Under the pieces are notes generated by a model that saw only the letters and a list, made by a program, of their open reading frames with translations, searched no databases and was not told the DNA's origin. DNA of 64,000 nucleotides from contig NC_049911.1 in assembly GCF_001411555.2 (NCBI RefSeq), forward strand, positions 32,027,044 to 32,091,043, given 5' to 3'. Below are positions 48,180-60,900 of this stretch, in pieces. Positions within the stretch are counted from its first letter, which is position 1. Every line of letters begins with the position of its first letter. Source of the stretch: Juglans regia (Eukaryota; Streptophyta; Magnoliopsida; Fagales; Juglandaceae). A program made the position numbers and the translations under genes.

Positions 48180-49110
48180 GGATAAAGAGGATCAATTCGA
48201 GATCATCCATCTCCAAAGAAAGATTATGTTCGGCAAAATTCTCTGCCTTTTCGTTATTATTCCTGAATATTTTAAAATAACAAAACCAACTGACTGGCAA
48301 AATAATTGCTTAAATACAAGGAATTAAAATAATTGAAAACAAAATGATAAACACGACCTTTTCAGAATTTTTGAAAGTTGGTGTACATGAAAACCCACCT
48401 TCAATTTTATTGACATAATAATATTTGATTTATTAGATAAATTTAAAATTAAAATCTCTTACAAATCAAATATTTTTATGTCAATAAAATAGAGGGTGTA
48501 TTTTTTAACACCGACTTCCAAGTAGAAGAACTCTTACCCAATATATTGAATATATTTGGAAATAAAAAATCATTTTAGTAATAGATTTATTTATAAGAAT
48601 AAATTTTGTCAGAATAATAGAAAAACCAAAATATTTGAGTAATTATTAAGCAATACTCTTCAAGTATATAAATACGTATTATTCTTATTATAAGAGTATA
48701 TAAAATATATTTATTTTCAAGATATTTTTCAATAAATCCCACCGGCACTCTGGCAAATAAACATAGGACATATTTCAAGAGTCTTTATCACAAACATAGA
48801 ACGTGGACCACTCTACGAAAGTAGGAACAGGTGCATGCAGATATGATATGATCAGCAGATCACATTTTCATCAAACGCATGGATATGTAAAAAAGGTCGA
48901 GTACTAGAACTCTTGACCCGCTCTGATAAATAAGTCCACATCCAGAGCGAGCAAAATTAGAATCACACAGCTGTGCATAACAACATGTGAAAGGTGTTTT
49001 TTTTAATTTTAGTCTTAATTAACCCCTTCGACGCAAAACTCTTTTATGTCTCTGTACAAAGTATGCTACCCGCCTACTAATAAGCAAGTTCAACTTTTTG
49101 CATGGGAACC
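48180..49110. other. intergenic, upstream of the dioxygenase locus
   Basis: AT-rich DNA with no supported gene. A partial inverted repeat lies between 48405-48470 and 48465-48520 (TTGACATAATAATATTTGATT against AAATATTTTTATGTCAATAA). Confidence 0.4.
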
Positions 49111-49124
49111 GCCTAAAACATCTC

Positions 49125-49132
49125 TATATAAA
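49125..49132 (+). promoter_or_regulatory. TATA box of the dioxygenase locus
   Basis: TATATAAA lies about 100 bp upstream of the ATG at 49234, followed by a C/A-rich leader. It is a typical plant core promoter, so the locus may still be transcribed. Confidence 0.55.
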
Positions 49133-49233
49133 CCCGTTGTGCATGCATGTTTTGCCAAACCATCTGAGTCTCATTCTCAAGCACAAGTCACCTATCTTTG
49201 AGAAGCAATTCTGTAAGGACTCAGATCGATCAC

Positions 49234-50743
49234 ATGGCGGGTGATCATGAAAGTTCGAGCTCATTCTCTACAGTAAAGAGACAATAGAGAGGCTTGTCGT
49301 ACGTCCTCGATTGTTGCGTGGTTCCAGCCCCACAACGAAAGAGTTTACACTCAGAGGCCGCCAAAGTTCCCGTTGTTGATTTGGCTGAGTTGAGATCACA
49401 GGGTTCAGCTCAACGGTCTGTCGTTATCGAAGACATTCGAAATGCTTGCCAGCGTTTTGGTTTCTTCCAGGTAAGCATATGAAGAATTCATTTAGTGTAT
49501 TTTAGCTGTAGGTAGCTAGATTTGTACGTAATTACGTTTTGAAGTTATACGCTGCGCTAATATTGGGCTTTGCGGCTGCAACCATGTACGTACAAGATCG
49601 TCAACCATGGCATTTGCCAATCGGTGCTGGACGGAGCTCTTTCTTCAGCATTCGATTTCTTTAAGTTGCCAACCGGAGAGAAGATGAAGTTCATGTCCAA
49701 CGACGTTCGCAAGCCGGTGAGGTATGCGACAACTCTCAAGGATGGGATCGACAAGGTGCAGTTTTGGAGGGACCTCCTTAAGCATTATGCGAATCCCTTG
49801 GAGGACTGGATCGATGCATGGCCTGCTAATCCACCGAGTTACAGGTACTTATTTTCTCCTGATAGTGATAGGTGTGGAAAATAGAACTCCCGACAAAGTT
49901 TACTGATTAGTAACATTGATCGGTATCTTTTTCGATCGGTACCCTTTTTTATACCGATTCTCGATGAATGTAGCTAGCATCATTCAATAGGTATATAACT
50001 ATATATGATAAGTACATTCGCGCACGGCATACGCAACGTACCTTTGCATTAGAATAATTAATCTTAGAGTTTTAGTTTAGAGCTTGCAAGCTTAATACAA
50101 ACTTACTTTATAAATGTGAGATTTACTAAAAAAAAATTAAATTGGATCCCCGGCCACGTTCATTTTATAAATTAAGGGACTTGCATCGATTTGTATGCCA
50201 TTGACTTTTATATATTATTTTTCTTGTCAATATATGCTGCCTTAGTATTATTTATATCACAAATATATGATATTATTAATTAATTATTAACTAGCTAGCT
50301 AGTATTGAAGTAGGTAGGTCTTATATATAGAAATACAGTACGTCGACTGGACGACCGAATACTGTCTCATGATCTAGTATATATAATATTATAGCACGAA
50401 TGCTGCATGCGTTCTAGCTCGGGCCTCTTGTACGTCCCATGATTTCGGCTCGGTTGTGTCGTCACTCATGCTGAGCCATGCATGAATCTTGCTTTATTAC
50501 GTACGCTGTTTCTTTTCATACTGTCCGCATGATATTTTTATTTATTTTTAACAAAAGGACAGCCACCGTCTTTAATTTATTGAAGATCGTGTTCATTTAT
50601 ATTATTTATAATAAGAGAAATTATGTAAGAAAACTTTACATGCACTTCTATTTAATTAATATGTATTTATAACATTTCTCTTATAATAATCCTATTTCCA
50701 ATATAATCATGCACGGTATATATGCACGGTTATCATGTTAAAC

Positions 50744-50775
<32 letters not shown>

Positions 50776-51511
50776 GATCACGAACAAGTGTAATTAGATA
50801 TATAATAGAACTTCTGCCTACGAGTATATATTTATTTATTTTTACCAAGGATACATTATCATAATTAATTATGCTAGCTCGTCGACGTACATCCTTTCAT
50901 ATTTTGATCTTTGGCTGAAAGAAAACTCTCTCAGGGAAAAAATGGGGAATTATTCTACGGAGGTGAGAAAGCTTGGCTTAGACCTAATGGGAGCAATCAC
51001 CGAGGGTTTGGGCTTAGGTTCAACATACTTAAGCGATAAAATGGACAAAGGAATGCAAGTCATGGCAGTCAACTGCTACCCACCGTGTCCAGAACCGGAT
51101 ATTTCACTTGGTTTACCGCCTCATTCCAACTACAGCTGCTTAACCATTGTCCTCCAGAGCTCAAGGGGCCTCGAAATCATGGACAAGGATGACGGAGAAT
51201 GGGGAGCAGTCGAGCAACTTCAAGGTGCACTACAAGTGCATGCGGGCGACCATCTTGAGGTACTGAGCAATGGCTTTTACAAGAGTGTGGTGCATAGGGC
51301 TTCACTCAATCCTGACAGGACTAGAATCTCCATTGTTAGCCTACAAAGTTTGGGCATGGATGAGCTGATGAAACCCGCCAAAGAGCTTGTGGATGAACGA
51401 CATCCGAAGGGGTATAAAGAAAGTAGTTTCAGAGATGTTCTAGATTTTCTCTCCAAAAATGACATTGGGGAGGGAAAGAGTTTCATTAACACGCTTAAGA
51501 TGAAGGGATAA
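49234..51511 (+). pseudogene. 2-oxoglutarate/Fe(II)-dependent dioxygenase, damaged
   Basis: Three exons, 49234-49470, 49597-49844 and 50935-51511, with GT-AG introns in matching phases; 353 codons would equal the family length. Domains are an N-terminal DIOX_N region (PVVDLAELR, CQRFGFFQ|IVNHGI) and the 2OG-Fe(II) oxygenase domain (CYPPCPEPD, LGLPPHSNYSCLTIVLQ, then RTRIS binding 2-oxoglutarate). It resembles the plant DOXC group close to DMR6-like, LBO-like and flavanone-3-dioxygenase-like enzymes; I cannot give the substrate. There are two lesions. Codon 18 is TAG (49285-49287), where relatives read on through ERGLSYV. The iron-binding HxD is His225-Ser-Asn227, with Asp replaced by Asn, while His282 is kept. 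Either change should abolish activity, so I call a pseudogene. A protein starting later would lack the N-terminus. Confidence 0.85.
49900..50930. other. second intron of the dioxygenase locus
   Basis: This intron is about 1.1 kb of AT-rich DNA with a TA/CA microsatellite (50742-50776) and no nested gene. Confidence 0.5.
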
Positions 51512-51519
51512 TAATGTTA

Positions 51520-52820
51520 ATGTACTCGCTTTGAAGGTGTTCTAATTCCTAGCTCCGATTTCCCTAAATTAAAGTTCTGAGAACACATTATGGGTTTGTT
51601 TGGAAATATAGCCTCCTGCTAGTTTGGTTTTGGCTACAAGTCAGCCTTGCTGGCTTGCATTTTATATAATTTTCAAGCCCCTAGGTTTTTGGATCCAGTA
51701 ATATATGGCCTATTGGGTTTTTTCTGCGGGTGGGTTCCTGTGCCCCTGTTTTCTATATATTAGCCAGGAAGGTATCTAGCTTTTTTCTCGTGCCTTTGAT
51801 AATTGATATGTACCGGATCGTGTAATGCGGCTAAGCGGCCAGGTTACTCTTTAAGGCTATTAGAAAGTCAAAGGCCGAAGGGTTATTTCAAGTGCTCTCT
51901 TCTCCTTCTCCTTCTCCTTCTTCTTTTCTCTCTAAAGTTATTTCCAATGATTTCAAATAATGAAAAATATTTTAATCATAAAGTGATTACACAAAAATAA
52001 ATTTATAAATTGATGTAATTTGATATAAAATATCAGATCATAAGTTATTTTTATTATAAAATAAATCTAACGGATTCTATAAAATCATATTAATTTATAA
52101 ATTTTTTTTATATAATTTTTTTTTTTTTTGTAGTAATTCTAAATATTATTTGTCTACACCATGGTTTTAAAACCATCGGTTATCTTTAAAAACCATGGTG
52201 TATATATATTATCTTTTAAAAACAAGATAATATATATAATATATGCTTAACTTCAAGATAATACATATACATGGTTAAACAATCAGTTAATAATATTTTA
52301 TTTAATTTTTAATTTTAATTTCAATTAATCTTATTTGTGAAAATAAAAGAAACCTTAAAGGATATTAACATCATATTTGGATAAAAAGATGATTTTATCT
52401 TATCTCGTCTCATCTTATTATTATAATTTTTTAAAATTATCACATAAAATATAATAAATAAATCAAAATTTTTAAATATTAAAATAATAATAATATTAAA
52501 AAATAATATTTTAACAATAACTTATTCAACTCATCTAAAATCATCTCATATCACTGTCAAAACGATACAAAACTTTGACACATTCCAAATTCTATCCCCA
52601 AAAACAGAGGATACAAATAAAAAGAGAAAAGCTTGGCTTAAAATCCGGTATAATTAAGGACAAAGTGTCATCTCATTCTCGTCTAGGGCTGAAAGAGTAA
52701 AAAATGATGGATCCAGTCAATCTATTATACCACAGAAAAATAAGGGTAGTCAAGGCTAATACGAAACTGATTTACCCAAAAACAATCCACTTTTCTTGAA
52801 CTGCAACCTTCGCTCCCTCC
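51520..52820. other. intergenic with short repeats
   Basis: TCTCCTTCTCCTTC-type tracts lie at about 51898-51925. An inverted pair around 52160-52200 (ACCATGGTTTTAAAACC and AAAACCATGGT) can fold. A GTTTGGAT-type repeat lies at 52372-52563. No gene. Confidence 0.45.
52372..52563. repeat. GTTTGGAT-type MITE-like repeat
   Basis: It begins ATATTTGGATAAAAAGATGA, followed by TCTTATCTCGTCTCATC. It has the AATAATAATATTAAAAAATA core and ends with ATCATCTCATATCACTGTC. Confidence 0.6.
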
Positions 52821-52827
52821 CCCGGCC

Positions 52828-52851
52828 CTCTCTCTCTCTCTCTCTCTCTGT
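52828..52851. repeat. CT microsatellite in the 5' leader
   Basis: About 12 CT units lie 115 bp upstream of the next ATG. CT-rich tracts are common in plant core promoters and leaders (Y patches). Confidence 0.7.
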
Positions 52852-52964
52852 GGCGCGCACACACGAACACTCTGGTTTTCATTCTTTTAGATTCGTATTT
52901 CCATTGCTTTTCATATTCTCTCTTTTCAATATTCTTCCGTTTTCTGCCAAGGAGAAAAATAAAA

Positions 52965-53669
52965 ATGTATAGATCGGCGAGCTGGAGCCGCGTTTCTGAC
53001 GGCGACGATTACTTTAAGCATGGACCCTCACCTTCGACGAAGGAGTCGCCGAGCATGCAGAGACTGACAGGTTCGTTTGAAAGCAATAATGAGTTGCCTG
53101 TCTATGACCCTATCGCGGAGTTGGCTAAGAAAGAGAGGGCACGCGTCAAGTTTGCAGAGAATGCCGTTCATGTCATACCCTTTGTCCTGCTTCTCTGCGC
53201 CACCGTTCTCTGGTTCTTCTCTAATCCGGGTAAACTCTGCCGAATCCCAAAAGGAAGCCTTCTATTTGATGGTTTAGCCATTTTATAACAATCAAACGAG
53301 TTTGATGGTGCAAGCAGCAAGACATTAATGTGGAATTCCTTCAACCGATATTTATTATTATTAAGTTTTTTTTTAGCATTATGTATTCTAGGCAACCAAA
53401 CAAGAAAATCTTGAGCCCTAAGTAATGTTTATTCTTTAAATAATTGACACGCATTTTGGATTTTGGATGCAGAAGTGGATGTGGGAATCAGAGGAGATTC
53501 AGCAGCGGCAAGAATCGAAGGATTGACACTCGAAGGAGAATTTGATAATGATAGTGATGGCACTCAAACGGGTGCTTTGCCGATAGTCGATTTTGGGGAT
53601 ATAGACTCACCGAAACAAGTCGAAGGTCGCAAGGGTCCAATCAAATTGGCCCACAGATCTTTCAAATGA
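52965..53669 (+). CDS. small single-pass membrane protein, unknown function
   Basis: Two exons, 52965-53229 and 53473-53669 (donor GTAAAC, acceptor GATGCAG), giving 153 aa. The N-terminus is Ser-rich (MYRSASWSRVSDGDDYF). A basic stretch (KKERARVKF, 55-63) precedes one transmembrane helix (about 68-86, ending VLWFFSNP), and the rest is an acidic tail with DNDSDG. The basic stretch on the N-side suggests that side faces the cytosol. The codon pattern and clean splice signals support a real gene. I recognise no characterised family and know no function. The leader upstream is CT-rich. Confidence 0.8.
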
Positions 53670-53883
53670 TGCCTCCGTGGGTAATGCATTACAGTACTGC
53701 TATGTTTTTAACTTTTTGCCTACATTTTGCCCTTCAAAAAAAGAAAAAAATTGCTACGACATTGTTTTGCTCTCGGCAGATTCTATAGGGACGGCAATGG
53801 AATAAAAATATTTTGTGTCGTGGATTATCAATATTTTTTCAATTCATAACATAAGCAGTCAAGTTTGAATAATTTATAAATTT

Positions 53884-54103
53884 ACTGTTTAAATAGTGAT
53901 ATGAAATGAGATAATTTTAGATAAAAATTAAAAATTAAATAAAATATTATTATAATATTATTTTTTAACATCATTATTATTATTTTAAATTTAAAAAAAT
54001 TGAATTATTTATTATATTTTATATAAAAAGTTTAAAAAATTAGAATTATAAAAGGAAATAAAATAAAACTCTTTCTATCCCAACGAATGATTAATTCGTT
54101 TAG
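53884..54103. repeat. GTTTGGAT-type MITE-like repeat
   Basis: It has the usual GATATGAAATGAGATAATTT start and AATATTATTTTTTAACATC core. It lies about 220 bp after the membrane-protein gene. Confidence 0.5.
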
Positions 54104-54409
54104 ATATTATTATTGGGTGCATTGATAGTAATTCAAAAGCATCAGACCAACCAGAACAGTCGTTTCCAAGTTGCCATGTTGTTTGTGCATTTTCGTATGG
54201 TTATGCATTCAACTAAAAAGATGGTGCCTTTTGGAGTCAGATCCCTTTAATTTGTAGTTGGCGCGGCAATTTCCTGGCCACAATTTCTTCCATGTTTGAA
54301 CACCCATGACGTTCATATGCTTACTTGTTATCCATCCAAGCTCCTAAACTATAAGGACTTGATTGGACTATAAAACTTGTTTATTTTTATTTAATAATTA
54401 AACCAATTT

Positions 54410-54660
54410 GGTACGAGCGGTTCTACTTTCACCGCTTCCGTTGGGACTTCCGTTAATATATTTAAAAAATTTTTTTTGTATTTTTATATATATATATTTT
54501 TTAACATATTTAAATATATTTAAAAAAATAAAAAAATTTATAATATTATTAAAAAATATTTATTTAATTATTAAATAATAAATAATAATAATAAATTCAT
54601 AACAGTAAAAACTAACGGTAAAAATAATATTTTCCATTTGTAATTACCATTTTCCTGCGT
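54410..54660. repeat. MITE-like element, GC-ended/AT-core family
   Basis: The left end has CACCGCTTCCGTTGGGACTTCCG. The core has TTTAAATATATTT, and the right end has the degenerate GACACCATCTGTTAGC. It belongs with 35187-36071. Confidence 0.45.
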
Positions 54661-54774
54661 CTGTTGAAGTGACACCATCTGTTAGCAATATATATTAAAA
54701 GATAATAATTTGTTTTCGAGCAAAAGTGATTTCCATTTAGAAAATATTAGTATCTCGTTTGAATTTATTTTTTT

Positions 54775-54975
54775 ATTTTGACCGTTCATATATTTAATAT
54801 TTTAAATTTTTTTTAATTAATGATTAAGAAAGTAATTTTTTGTGTATTGACATATTTTTTTTATTTTTTAAAAATATTAAAAAATATTAAAAAAAGAAGA
54901 TAAAAATAAAAAAATAACTTTGTACTAGCGGGAACATCCAGCAATCAAAGTTGGGTGGTACACTATCACGACTAT
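54775..54975. repeat. MITE-like element, GC-ended/AT-core family
   Basis: The ends are GACCGTTCATAT and GCGGGAACATCC...GTGGTACACTATC. The middle is AT-rich, with the TTAATGATTAAGAAAGTAA motif. Confidence 0.45.
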
Positions 54976-54989
54976 TTCAATTTTAGTTT

Positions 54990-55190
54990 GGTTATACAGT
55001 TCAAATGAGATAAGATATTTTGTTAAAAGTTAAATAAAATATTGTTATAATAAATTTTTAATATTATTTTTATTTTAGAATTTGAAAAAGTTGAATTATT
55101 TATTATATTTTATATAAAAATTTAAAAAAATTATAATGATAAGATGATATAAAATGGTTTGATTTTATATAACCAAACCAGCTAAGTCTC
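54990..55190. repeat. GTTTGGAT-type MITE-like repeat
   Basis: It starts GTTTGGTTATACAGTTC and GAGATAAGATATTTTG, and ends TATAACCAAACC. The termini are inverted (GGTTATA and TATAACC). Confidence 0.6.
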
Positions 55191-55369
55191 TAATACTTTG
55201 TGGTTAATTACTATCCTCGTTTCATTTTCATTATACCACGTTACAACGTTACGTTGATGTGATGCTATGTATTAATTATTAAAATTATTATTAAAATTAA
55301 GAATTGATTCAATTTATAATATTTTAATTAATAAAGTTCATTGAAATAATACATATCAATTTTTTTTTC

Positions 55370-56230
55370 TCGGCAAATAAAGCATTTATAAATAAATTAA
55401 CGGATACAAAATACAAGTTCGGTGGGGCGAGAGTCTCCTACAGTCTCCCAAAGCCAACATACATTACAACACAAAAGTAAAAAAAAACAAAGGGGGTGAT
55501 TGGAGCCAAAAGATTGACTCCAACCAAATTCTCATAAAGGGAGACTACTTGATGACCGTTTTTAAATAGTCTGATGAACAGATTATAAAATTGCAGCTAA
55601 AAGCTACAGTACAAGGGGTGTGCTGCAAAGTGTTGGTCTTAACTGGCTGGAAGGAATTGTCATATCCATTTTCATTCGATCTTTGATTAGGGAAAGCGGG
55701 AACATAGTATATCAACCGAAAACAGTGACAAATCGCCGGCGAGGGGGCGTTATTGGCAATGGCGGGGCATGCAGGTCACGCGCGCACAACTGGAGTGAAG
55801 AGAACAATCGGATCTGGAAGATCCGAAGTCGTAGAACCCAAAACTGCCACGCGTGGTGGCAGAGTGCTTTCTAAGGCGGCACGACGCTTGAGGATCTCGC
55901 ACAACATAAGCCGCACGTGAGGGGAACGTGCTACATAGATAGATGGATTTCTTTTGCTAGCTTGACGATCGACACCTGGAGAAGCTGAAGAAGGGGCGCG
56001 TATCCACCCTAGGTCACCAGAAAGCAGCAAATTAATAAAGATAAACGGTGCTACTAGAAAACTAAAAAAAAAAAGAAAAAAAAAAACATTGATAAAAGGA
56101 AATAAAAGTCGTGGCCGGCGAAATGGAGCGGTGGGTGGAGCTGAAACATCAACCGCCTCCCTCTGTTGAACGAACAAATTTTATGGGATGGGCGGTGAGC
56201 ACTCTGGAGAGAAACTATGGAGAGAAACAA
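55370..56230 (-). repeat. uncharacterised repeat-like GC-richer block
   Basis: A T-run at 55361-55370 could be the tail of a minus-strand retroposon. A minus-strand open frame (55776-56177, 133 codons) is Pro/Arg/Phe-rich and contains no domain I recognise, and a plus-strand frame overlaps it. Both look fortuitous. The base composition differs from the flanks, which suggests inserted DNA. Confidence 0.35.
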
Positions 56231-56239
56231 CTGAGAGAT

Positions 56240-57690
56240 GGTTAATTAAGTTTTGTTTAAGAATACAGATAATTTGTTGTTTGTTCATAATTGTGGGTAT
56301 ACGTATTACTCTGTTAGGTGCATCTCCCCAACGACCAATAATAACGCCACCAATTACTTACTGCAGTTAAATGGATTAGCCATTAACATGGTTGCCTATG
56401 GTCCCTCCCAGACGAATAAATGCCACTTACAAAGCAACATTTTCTTAACACGATATAATTATATTAACATAATTATTAAAAAAAATCATTCAAAGTGTAC
56501 CGAAATGTCGATAATTAACCAAAGACTGGCTAATTGAACTAAAAGATTAATTAAAAGAATAATTGTTTCATTACGGTTCTCCTTTTATAAGTTATTTGTT
56601 TGTCTTTTTTTCTACCGCGTGTTTTATTTTATTTGCCACTATAATATCACATAAACTCGTATTTTTATTTTTGTTTTTAAAGCTGTCGTCAGAAACAACA
56701 TTTGGTGAGATAAGTTTTCACGATTGGAATTAATAACGAAGATTTTAAAAAAGGGATAATTAATCAGAATATAATTGCAAAAAAATTATATTAAATTAAC
56801 ATAAACCAAAAGCTGGCTACTAGGTTCTGCGCATCAAACAAAATGTTGAACAAAGTATATTTATATTTTCAGGGAATAGTGAAATTTAAATGAAAGGAAT
56901 TACTACAAAATTTCCTGATGGCATGCTTGGGTAATATCAAAGTTTCAAAACAATCTCGTAATTTTCTTTATAAACATAATTTAAATATAAAATATTTATC
57001 TATTTTAAATTTTAAACTTTTTATTTAATCATGATTTAAATATAAAAATCAATCAATTTTTACAAACTTTAAAATAAAAATTATATTCAAACAACTTTTT
57101 ACTTTTATCTATTTGACAAACTTCAATATAATACTTATTTTAAAATATATTTATTCAAATTTGTTCTCTATATTTTCAAAATCCAATAAAATATATTCAA
57201 TCAAATCATTTTATTACTATTTACAAAAATTTGAAATATATTTTAAATTAAAATTTTTAATAATTTGATATGGAAGATCAAGCTACACTAATTTGTGATA
57301 TTTATTTTTATGAGATTTATTTATATATCAAATATTTATTTTTTAGTAATAGACATATTAGACTATTTAATATGAATTTCATTAATAAATATTCAAGAAT
57401 GACAAATTCTCCTCAAAAGAAGTAAAATTACAATTAATTAATCGATAAATTAATTTTTAAGAGATTATAGAGTAATTAATATGCTGACATGAAAAATTAT
57501 ATTTATTAATCGATATGAATAACATATTTAATAAATTATTTATAAGATATAATTTGACTTAAAAATAATAATATTAAAATTTTTAAATTAAATAATAATA
57601 TTATTATTTTTGCTAATTAAATGTTGATGATGATGCAGCGAAATAAAATAACTGCAGTTCAAAAAAGAAAAAACTCCACTGAAATATATC
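56240..57690. other. AT-rich intergenic DNA
   Basis: This is the upstream region of the RAB gene. Its last part contains CACACGTGCATG at 57696-57707, with the G-box-like CACGTG core. No gene is seen. Confidence 0.45.
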
Positions 57691-57947
57691 ACATCACACG
57701 TGCATGGGCTACTCAGATCCGTGCAAACCCGAAGTTTACGGTTTCGTCAGCATCCTTTGTTCGTTTCTGATCTTCTGATCTCTCTACGATCTTTATTCTC
57801 CTCCATTTGTGTTTCACTGTCCAATTTGAACACCCCCCTCTTTAACACCATAACCGAGTCTACTGTTCCCGGTCTGGCCGGTCCTATCCCGGCCGATCTC
57901 CTGGCAGATTAAGCACCACCGCCAACAACAAGGACAACAACTCGGTC

Positions 57948-60900
57948 ATGAATCCTGAATAGTAAGTCTCCCCCATGTCAATCTCCTCGTCGGGATTGTT
58001 ACAGCTTTAACCTCTGTTTGGTCGCTTAGAGATTGAGAGGAGATAGAAAAGAAGATTCTGAATCGGTTGTGAATGCGATTTTATCTTATTCGTAGTTTCT
58101 TGCAACCAAACGCAACGTGAATTGGAAAATTTCTTTAGATCTCTGATTGTTTTGTGCTTTTTAGGGTGGTGGATCATGGGTGCATGAATTAATAGTTTTT
58201 TCCTCTTTAGGAAATTAAGTTGATTCGGGAAGGTTCATCAGTTAATTCGTACGATTCAGTTCGCCTTCCTGTTTGGTTGCCGAAAAAGAAAAGAATCGGG
58301 AAAGGAAAGAAAATAAATGAAACTTTAATGCTTTATTCTCTTATTGGTTATTCGATGCTGTGAATATGAGGCTTCTGTACTGCTAGATTTATGATCGTAA
58401 TCGCAACTAACCGGAAGCATTTTTTTCCTTAGCTGTTTAGATCTGCAACGAGAATGCTTTAGCTCGGGTGTGCAATGACAATTTTTTTTTTCTCACGAGA
58501 GTACTCGTCTCCGTCATTGCGATATAATCACTTTATCTGGATTCTATTTTCAACCTCGATAAGTCGACAAACGACAGCGTTTGGGTTTCAGATCTCAATG
58601 TTTAGTTTGATGGCATGACTCTTTTCTGTATGTGTGCACGCGCCTAATCGCCTTCATCTTTTTGTGTCGCTCAATGTACACATCCCTATTTGTTTCGTCC
58701 ACTAGGTTGCAAATATATTAAGATATTTTTGTCTAATCTTCTCAACTATATCCTTCTCTCGAAGTTAAGTATATAATTAATTGAAGTTTAGGATCGAATT
58801 GAACGTGCTAGGTTCTATGCTTAACAAGCTGCTGTTGGGGGCTGTTTGAGCCCTTTTATTAGTGGTAACAATCTGGGAGATGCTCCCTCATTAGTGGCTA
58901 TTCGTTTTTGGGATTAGGCACATGAATACTATTTTCTGTTGTTCCATACCATATGCTTGTCACTAAGTCGTTGTCAGGACAAGGATCACGCCCAAGCATT
59001 TAATTGAATATATTACTGAATTTCTTTCTAAGGCCTCAATAATGTTTATTTTTAGCCCCATGAATCCTTTTGTTCTATATTTGAGTACAGAGATTTATCT
59101 GTTAAAAATGAGTTACAGCTTCGTGACTCAGATGAAATCGTGGGGACAAATTTATTTATTTTTAATGTTCTCTTCTGCAGTGACTATCTGTTCAAGCTTT
59201 TGCTTATTGGAGACTCTGGTGTCGGCAAATCATGTCTTCTTCTGAGATTTGCTGTAAGCTTTCAAAAAGCCAGGCTTCATTAAATGCCCCCAATTTGTTG
59301 TGGGTTGATATTTTTCTCCACTGCGTGCCTCCCTGGATATTGATTCTCATCCAGTTCAAGTCTTTTTTTTTGTCATCCATTTTGTATATGTTTATCCTTG
59401 CTTTCTTACTTGCCAAGAAGAAAATTTGAGACCTAGTTCATGCCAGGGTGGGCCTGGAAAAGATGTTTGTGTCACTGCTGGAAGTTTTCTGCTTGCCGAG
59501 CATACTGAAGCCATTGTGCTTTTCTTGAACTTTCCTTTTTCTCTTTCCACCCTTTATGATAAGAATTGTCTTTCATCACTTTGATACAGGATGATTCGTA
59601 CTTGGACAGTTACATTAGCACAATTGGAGTTGACTTTGTAAGTATCACCTGGGTTTTAGTGCATGCTATTTTAAGTGAAGCAATATGATCCTAACTGTAC
59701 TTTTCCACCGATTGTTAGAAAATACGCACAGTGGAGCAAGATGGGAAGACAATAAAACTTCAAATTGTAAGACTTATTCTCCCCTATGTTTTGTTCGAGG
59801 TGTCATGCTAGTTTCCGGGCATTTATTTAGCTGATTAATTGGAAATTGCAAAGAAGTCTTGTTAAGATTCTGTTTAATCAATTTTTACTCTTATCGGGTG
59901 TCTGCCTTACCTTGGTATTGAACTATCTGATAGGAAGTGTGACATGAAAGTAATCCAATGGTCTTTGGATTAAATGGCATCTCCTCCCTTTGAAACATGT
60001 GAAGGGTGAGGTCACAGGTTAAACCTTGCGAGGGTGTGAGAGTTGTATTTATTTATCACTAGAAACATGTTGTAAATATAAGTATAGTATTTATGGTGGT
60101 GATAATTTCTATCAACTTATAAAAAAAAAAATCTATTGTATTGTTTTGGAAGCTATCATTAGAAACATGATATGAAAATAAGTCTGGTAGCTGTGGTGCT
60201 AAAGGTTCTACAATATTTTTTTGGTGGAATATGATGATACAGTTCTGCCACATTAAGGATTGATGTCTTTGAGGGGATTGTGGCTCCAATTTCTGGGATA
60301 CAATAAAATCTTGATTTATTCCATGATTAGCCATTAGATATCTACATAGCAAATTACTATGATGTGGAAAAGAACTGAAAAGGATATCGGATTGTAAAAG
60401 TATCCTATTTTAAATGAACATAACAATCTCTGATATCTGGCTAGGTGTATCTAATGTTAACTCCCTATGTACTAGGGTAGTGCCTTTCTGCTCATTAGTA
60501 AATTTATCTTATAAAAAAAATGTCCTAGTTGAATGACTCAATAATATATGCTTTAATTAAATGAGAAGCTTAAAATTATAAAGGCATGGAGACTAGATAA
60601 AAAAGGGTACTAGATGATCTGGAAAATCAGAATCATCTCTTAAGATGTTTGCTTTTCACTGATGACCATCTTCATGCAGATGTATATTTGGATGGTGTCA
60701 TTGTTTTAGTAGTGTTAATAGATTAGAATGGGGTGCATATCCACAACTTTCTGTGTTGTGGCATTCTGTGCAAGTTGCTTTTGTTTCTATCTAGTTGTTG
60801 AAACTCCCTGCTCTCTCTCTCTCCTCGAATTTGCAGTGGGATACTGCAGGACAAGAGCGATTTAGGACAATCACCAGTAGCTATTACCGTGGAGCACATG

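Noticed and set aside
55776..56177. Minus-strand ORF of 133 codons
   Set aside because: Low-complexity Phe/Pro/Arg content, no domain and no splice context; the block looks repetitive.
57700..57912. Plus-strand ORF of 70 codons before the RAB start
   Set aside because: It lies in the RAB leader or promoter and has no domain; at most a uORF, with no conservation evidence.
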